From Tenacibaculum sp. 190130A14a (GTDB lineage Bacteria; Bacteroidota; Bacteroidia; Flavobacteriales; Flavobacteriaceae): a stretch of 64,000 nt of DNA. The position numbers and the translations under genes were made by a program. The notes beneath the pieces are model-generated. The model had not been told where the DNA came from. It was given only the letters and a program-made list of their open reading frames with translations, and searched no databases. Position 1 is the first letter of the stretch. Each line of letters starts with the position of its first letter. Shown here in pieces: positions 60,264-64,000 of the stretch. The stretch covers positions 1,984,001 through 2,048,000 of the forward strand of contig NZ_OZ040189.1 in NCBI RefSeq assembly GCF_964048965.1, read 5' to 3'.

Positions 60264-60962
60264 CTAAAACATATGCCAGTTAAATTCATCAAATATTTTT
60301 ACCCAATGTTTAGGAAATGGGGCTTTAAGTGTTATTTCTTTGTGAGTAAAAGGGTGTTGAAAGGTTATAGAGTAAGCATGTAAAAATAGGTTGGAGATCG
60401 TAAGTTTATCAGAAAACATTATATTATGATTGTTATCTCCATATTTAGGATCGCCTATTAATGGATGACTTATTTTATTCATGTGTATTCTTAATTGATG
60501 AAGTCTGCCGGTTTTAGGAGTAAGTCTTACCAAGCTGTATCTTGAAGTGTTATATGGTTTTACAGGAATATTTAATTCAAAACTTTCAATCGTTTCTAAA
60601 ATTGTTTCAGCTTCTTTATATACATTACTGTCTCGTCCTTTAACAGGAGTGTCAATTTGCAAGTTATTCGGAGTATAGCCCCTTACAAGTCCATAATAAA
60701 TCTTCTTAATTTTATAATCATAGAATAACTTTTGAAATTTAGAAACATGTTTAGTATCCTTGACTAAAATGAGTATGCCAGATGTTTTTCTATCTAACCT
60801 ATGTAAAGGATATAATTTTTGATCCAATTGATTATAAAGAAGCTCTACCAAAGAAAGCTCATTTGATACATTTTTAGAATAATTAGCATGATGTATTAAA
60901 ACATTGTTCGGTTTAGATACACAAACGAAATATTCATCTTCATAGAGTATTTCTATTTTCAT
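60264..60962 (-). CDS. RluA-type pseudouridine synthase (TruC-like)
   Basis: The 232-residue protein has the catalytic Asp in LHRLDRKTSGILIL, YYGLVRGYTP and LTPKTGRLHQLRIHMNKISHPLIGDPKYGD, all typical of the RluA group. There is no S4 domain. Its order and short length match the TruC branch (tRNA U65) best, but specificity is not proven. It modifies RNA in the cytoplasm and is monocistronic. Confidence 0.9.
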   Translation of the reverse strand: MKIEILYEDEYFVCVSKPNNVLIHHANYSKNVSNELSLVELLYNQLDQKLYPLHRLDRKTSGILILVKDTKHVSKFQKLFYDYKIKKIYYGLVRGYTPNNLQIDTPVKGRDSNVYKEAETILETIESFELNIPVKPYNTSRYSLVRLTPKTGRLHQLRIHMNKISHPLIGDPKYGDNNHNIMFSDKLTISNLFLHAYSITFQHPFTHKEITLKAPFPKHWVKIFDEFNWHMF

Positions 60963-61005
60963 AAATAAGAATAGTTAGGGCGTAAAAATACTGTGTTTGC
61001 ACAAA

Positions 61006-61030
61006 AAAAGCTCTATCAAATAGAGCTTTT
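61006..61030. terminator. Terminator of the 131-residue lipoprotein gene
   Basis: AAAAGCTCTAT and ATAGAGCTTTT arms with a short loop lie between the lipoprotein gene and the pseudouridine synthase gene. Confidence 0.85.
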
Positions 61031-61050
61031 AGTAAAACTTAAAATTAAAA

Positions 61051-61446
61051 TTATGGGGTAACTTTTTCTAGGAAGTCAAGCAATGTTTTTAATTTGTTTC
61101 TATCTTGAGTAATCATTTTTTTGCCGTTATATTTTAAAATGATATTGGGAAGATCTCTTTTTTGTTGGTTTTGTACGGTAAAACTTAATTTGTTTAACTC
61201 TTCTTTTAAAAAGGAAAGATCTTTAGAACTCAGTTTAAGTTCTTTCTTACCAATGACAGAGACATTTTCAAAACCTTCGTAAAATAGGGTTCCATCCTCA
61301 TAAATATACATATCAAATACAGGACATTTACCTAAGCATCTTGTTTTACCATAGTATAAGAGAGTATTACTTTTAGCATCCTTATGAGCAGAACAGCTAA
61401 AAAATATTACTGTAAAAAAGAAAATGATATAACTATTTTTCCACAT
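61051..61446 (-). CDS. DUF6438-like lipoprotein
   Basis: The 131-residue protein has a lipobox (VIFFSCSAHK) and the pattern YYGKTRCLGKCPVFDMYIYEDGTLFYEGFENV with a CxxxC pair, followed by a helical DLSFLKEELNKLSF. That 'GxCPxxxxxIxxDGxxxYxG' motif is shared by many Bacteroidota lipoproteins of unknown function. It is not co-transcribed with the next gene (about 100 bp away). Confidence 0.78.
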   Translation of the reverse strand: MWKNSYIIFFFTVIFFSCSAHKDAKSNTLLYYGKTRCLGKCPVFDMYIYEDGTLFYEGFENVSVIGKKELKLSSKDLSFLKEELNKLSFTVQNQQKRDLPNIILKYNGKKMITQDRNKLKTLLDFLEKVTP

Positions 61447-61546
61447 ATAGGTATATTTTTTAAAGTTAAAAGAGCATTACTAAGGAATATAATAAGAGGT
61501 TGTTTGAGAGTGGGGTATATTCTTCTTAGTAATGCTTATAAATATT

Positions 61547-62560
61547 TTAATGTCTTCTGCATTTAGTTTTAAAAGGATTACCAATAGTATTGGCTTTTTT
61601 CCATTTCCCTGGTTCTGGTAATTCGAAAGCAGCACTATTACCTTTACCTCTAAGCTTTAAATTAGTTCTAATATGATTTCTGAAATCGATTAATTCCGAT
61701 CTATCATACATTAATAAAATTTTCTTCTCAGCAATAGTAGTACCGTTAGGTTTATCTTTTCTTGTGACAAATGTTGCAAATACTTCAGCTATGTCTTCAC
61801 CAGGATTTGTTGAAGCATACTGTGTAACATATCTATCTTTATATTTTTGATAAAACTGCTGTTGTGAATTTTGATCATTTTGAGCGGTTTGATATTCCGA
61901 CCAAATATCTTTCCAGAACTTACTTTGCAGTTCATTAATATATGAGTTTTCTTTAGCGCAACCCTCTCCTGGAAAATAATTTTTACAATTAGCTTGAGTA
62001 ATAGAAGCGTCAACTTGTGATTTTTCTAGGGTTAATATGTGTCCAAATTCATGAATAATTGTATAAGCTACTTCACCACCTGCATTAAATCCACCTTCAT
62101 AAGCATAATTAATAGCAATTCCCATTACCCAACTAGATAAGTCCTTTTTAATTTCAGCAACAAAACCAGCACTACCAGTAACACTTCCGTTGTAAATTAA
62201 AAACTCACCCATTTTATCTCTTTGGTTTTTAGGAACTATTTTCTTTACTAAATCCCAAATTTCATTGTGCTTAGCAATATCATTTTGATATTCTAAATCT
62301 TTTCCTGAAACTTTGTAGTCTTTAATTTTTTCAATGTTATCACCATTTACTTTGTAAAGTGTAATTTCACCTTGTTGCCCTACTTCCTGGCCAGTAGAAG
62401 TATTTCCTCCATTATTTCCAGAAGAAGATCCGTTACCAGAATTTGAATTATCTGTGGCTGATGAAGAAGGTACAACTATTTGATCTTTACTACAACCATT
62501 AAACGCGGTAATAGAGATAGCTAACAGAGCTATTGCTATTATATTTTTTAAATTTTTCAT
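61547..62560 (-). CDS. Putative zinc metalloprotease lipoprotein
   Basis: The 337-residue protein has a lipobox (ITAFNGCSKD) and a long Ser/Asn/Gly-rich linker (~28-60), then a catalytic-like domain with TIIHEFGHILTLEKSQ (HExxH zinc site) and, ~75 residues later, NPGEDIAEVFATFVTRKD, whose Glu/Asp could be the third metal ligand (gluzincin-like). The fold is not assigned to a known MEROPS family by eye. It is divergent from an ECF sigma factor gene, so it may be under its control. Confidence 0.75.
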   Translation of the reverse strand: MKNLKNIIAIALLAISITAFNGCSKDQIVVPSSSATDNSNSGNGSSSGNNGGNTSTGQEVGQQGEITLYKVNGDNIEKIKDYKVSGKDLEYQNDIAKHNEIWDLVKKIVPKNQRDKMGEFLIYNGSVTGSAGFVAEIKKDLSSWVMGIAINYAYEGGFNAGGEVAYTIIHEFGHILTLEKSQVDASITQANCKNYFPGEGCAKENSYINELQSKFWKDIWSEYQTAQNDQNSQQQFYQKYKDRYVTQYASTNPGEDIAEVFATFVTRKDKPNGTTIAEKKILLMYDRSELIDFRNHIRTNLKLRGKGNSAAFELPEPGKWKKANTIGNPFKTKCRRH

Positions 62561-62658
62561 AAGGGTTCTCTTGTGTTAAACGTTAAATATTTTTTACCGC
62601 GGCGTATATGCTAAAAAACAACTAGATAAAAAAATACCCTACTTTTTTATTTTTTTGG

Positions 62659-62666
62659 TATGTTTG
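62659..62666 (+). promoter_or_regulatory. -7 element TATGTTTG of the sigma factor gene
   Basis: It is a perfect TAnnTTTG only seven bases before the ATG at 62673, so transcription would start at or next to the initiation codon (leaderless mRNA). It excludes the longer in-frame start at 62655. Confidence 0.55.
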
Positions 62667-62672
62667 CTCCAT

Positions 62673-63182
62673 ATGGAAAAAGGTGATAATGTATGTAATC
62701 CGAAAGTTTTTGAAGATGTCTTTAAAAAAAACGCAGAAACTTTACGAAATTTTATGTATTACAAGTGTGGAAATATGGATTTGGCAGAAGACTTTGTACA
62801 AGAATCTTTTGTTAAATTGTGGGATAATTGTAGCAAAGTAATTGAAGAAAAAGCAAAGTCTTTTCTTTTTACTGTTGCTAATAATTTATTCTTAAATAAT
62901 GTTGCTCACAAAAAAGTAGTGTTAAAACACCAAAAAAATGCAAAGCCTAGTATAACTAATGAATCCCCTGAATTTATATTGGAAGAAAAAGAGTTTTTAG
63001 TTAAATTGGAAAAGGCCATACAAGATTTACCAGAAAAGCAACGCGAGGTATTTTTATTAAATAGAATTGATAAAAAGAAATATAAAGAGATAGCAGAACT
63101 TTTGGGAATCTCTACAAAAGCGGTTGAAAAGCGAATGTCACAGGCTTTAAAAACGTTGAGAGAAAAAATAGGTAAAATTTAG
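62673..63182 (+). CDS. RNA polymerase ECF sigma factor
   Basis: The product is 169 residues from ATG 62673 (MEKGDNVCN). Sigma region 2 is FMYYKCGNMDLAEDFVQESFVKLWDNC and region 4 is LPEKQREVFLLNRIDKKKYKEIAELLGISTKAVEKRMSQALKTLREKIG. The ATG at 62655 lies upstream of the -7 box and is rejected. It precedes a FecR-type anti-sigma gene by 48 bp, the usual Bacteroidota sigma-FecR-SusC arrangement for glycan or metal systems; the receptor lies beyond the window. Confidence 0.94.
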   Translation: MEKGDNVCNPKVFEDVFKKNAETLRNFMYYKCGNMDLAEDFVQESFVKLWDNCSKVIEEKAKSFLFTVANNLFLNNVAHKKVVLKHQKNAKPSITNESPEFILEEKEFLVKLEKAIQDLPEKQREVFLLNRIDKKKYKEIAELLGISTKAVEKRMSQALKTLREKIGKI

Positions 63183-63230
63183 GTAGGGTAAATAACGAAT
63201 AGGCTGTTTAAGTCATAAAAAGGGATAAAG

Positions 63231-64000
63231 ATGAAATATAACTACGATGATACTTTCTTAGCTCGTTGGGTTAATAATGATTTAACTCAAGACGAATTAT
63301 CGGAGTTCAAAAAATCTGAGGATTATGATCTTTATAAAAAGATTATTGAGAAATCTTCAGAGTTATCAGTTCAAAACTTTGATCAAGATAAATTATTACA
63401 TAAAGTAAAAGGAAAGTTAGCAACTAATAATCAAGCTAAAAGTAAGGTTGTAAATTTACGAAACAGAATAATGTACGCAGTTGCTGCTTCAGTAGCTGTA
63501 CTTTTAGGTGTTTTCTATTTCTTAAACACTGGAGATACTAATTATAGTACAGGATTTGGAGAGCAAATGGCTGTGTTATTGCCTGATAATTCTGAATTAA
63601 CGCTTAACTCTAAGTCTACAGTTTCTTTTAATAAAAAGAATTGGAAAAATGATAGAAAAGTTCAATTAAAAGGAGAAGGGTATTTCAAAGTAGAGAAGGG
63701 ACAAACTTTTACAGTGAACACAAAACAAGGAGAAGTTAAAGTTTTAGGAACACAATTTAACGTAGTGAACAATGCTAGTTATTTCGAAGTTACTTGTTAT
63801 GAAGGAAAAGTTAATGTAACAACCTCGAAAGATGATATTATTTTAACCAAAGGAATGGGGTATAGATTAATGAATTCATCAAAATCTGAACAGTGGAACT
63901 TTGATTTTTCGAGATCAAATTCATGGATGACAGGGGAGAGTTCGTTTGAAAGCACTCCTTTAAGTGAAGTGGTTAAATCTATTGAAAACCAATACAATAT
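63231..64000 (+). CDS. FecR-family anti-sigma factor (3' truncated by the window edge)
   Basis: The frame runs from ATG 63231 to the window end with no stop, 256 residues seen. It starts MKYNYDDTFLARWVNNDLTQDEL (anti-sigma part), has one membrane helix (~residues 80-98, MYAVAASVAVLLGVFYFL) and the FecR beta domain (GEQMAVLLPDNSELTLNSKSTVSF; VQLKGEGYFKVEKGQTFTVNTKQGEVKVLGTQFNV), then the start of the secretin/STN-like end (TPLSEVVKSIENQYN). It would hold the sigma factor until a TonB receptor signals. Confidence 0.93.
   Translation, partial: MKYNYDDTFLARWVNNDLTQDELSEFKKSEDYDLYKKIIEKSSELSVQNFDQDKLLHKVKGKLATNNQAKSKVVNLRNRIMYAVAASVAVLLGVFYFLNTGDTNYSTGFGEQMAVLLPDNSELTLNSKSTVSFNKKNWKNDRKVQLKGEGYFKVEKGQTFTVNTKQGEVKVLGTQFNVVNNASYFEVTCYEGKVNVTTSKDDIILTKGMGYRLMNSSKSEQWNFDFSRSNSWMTGESSFESTPLSEVVKSIENQYN

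Overview
The window looks like chromosomal DNA of a marine-type flavobacterium (Bacteroidota, Flavobacteriaceae; Tenacibaculum-like by impression, genus not provable here). The reasons are a strongly AT-rich composition, Bacteroidota promoters with a TAnnTTTG -7 element before many genes, few Shine-Dalgarno sequences, TonB-dependent receptors carrying N-terminal carboxypeptidase-regulatory domains, an AraC/TPR regulator, an ECF sigma/FecR pair and a six-domain ribosomal protein S1. No rRNA, tRNA, CRISPR array, complete insertion sequence or prophage was seen. Both window edges cut genes (lon at the left, fecR at the right).

Layout. 1-3.7 kb: end of lon, a double-glycine-leader peptide, an unlisted 58-codon peptide gene and an AraC/TPR regulator. 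3.8-7.2 kb: leftward metal-uptake operon (His-rich exported protein, TonB receptor, His-rich lipoprotein). 7.2-10.4 kb: leftward operon purB-GNAT-lipoprotein-terC. 10.4-11.9 kb: Crp/Fnr regulator, truncated hemoglobin and a small membrane protein, tied together by two copies of a TTATGA-N6-TCATAA palindrome. 12-14.5 kb: VWA-like membrane protein and thioesterase. 14.5-17.1 kb: a second His-rich protein/TonB receptor pair. 17.2-25.8 kb: SPFH protein, a structured non-coding RNA candidate, gcvT, aminopeptidase P, TlpA-like thioredoxin, alpha/beta hydrolase and priA, which appears to start at AUU. 25.9-32.4 kb: a very large VIT/VWA/plug/DUF2135 fusion protein, then a small-ORF region with repeats and a duplicated gene tail, then a three-repeat outer-membrane protein. 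32.4-36.2 kb: SPOR protein, YdeP-type molybdopterin oxidoreductase and fdhD.

36.4-43.3 kb: one tightly packed seven-gene leftward operon (DinB, DUF1272, GNAT, PNPOx-like, ATP-grasp, a two-repeat membrane protein, a THUMP-like methyltransferase) facing a MocR/GntR-aminotransferase regulator, with half-sites between them. 43.3-48.9 kb: prmC, a Yip1-like protein, GNAT, then rightward lipoprotein-ribD-HAD-EamA-YigZ. 49-54 kb: orphan histidine kinase, rpsA, secreted M43 metalloprotease. 54-60 kb: two zinc-ribbon membrane proteins, glmM, class-V aminotransferase, M14 carboxypeptidase, Lrp regulator. 60-64 kb: TruC-like pseudouridine synthase, two lipoproteins (one a HEFGH metalloprotease), ECF sigma factor and FecR anti-sigma.

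Most of the window is core metabolism and envelope biology. The least explained parts are the 18.2 kb RNA candidate, the Crp/Fnr palindrome pair, the MocR operon, the 25.9 kb fusion protein and the 29.4-30.8 kb repeat region.
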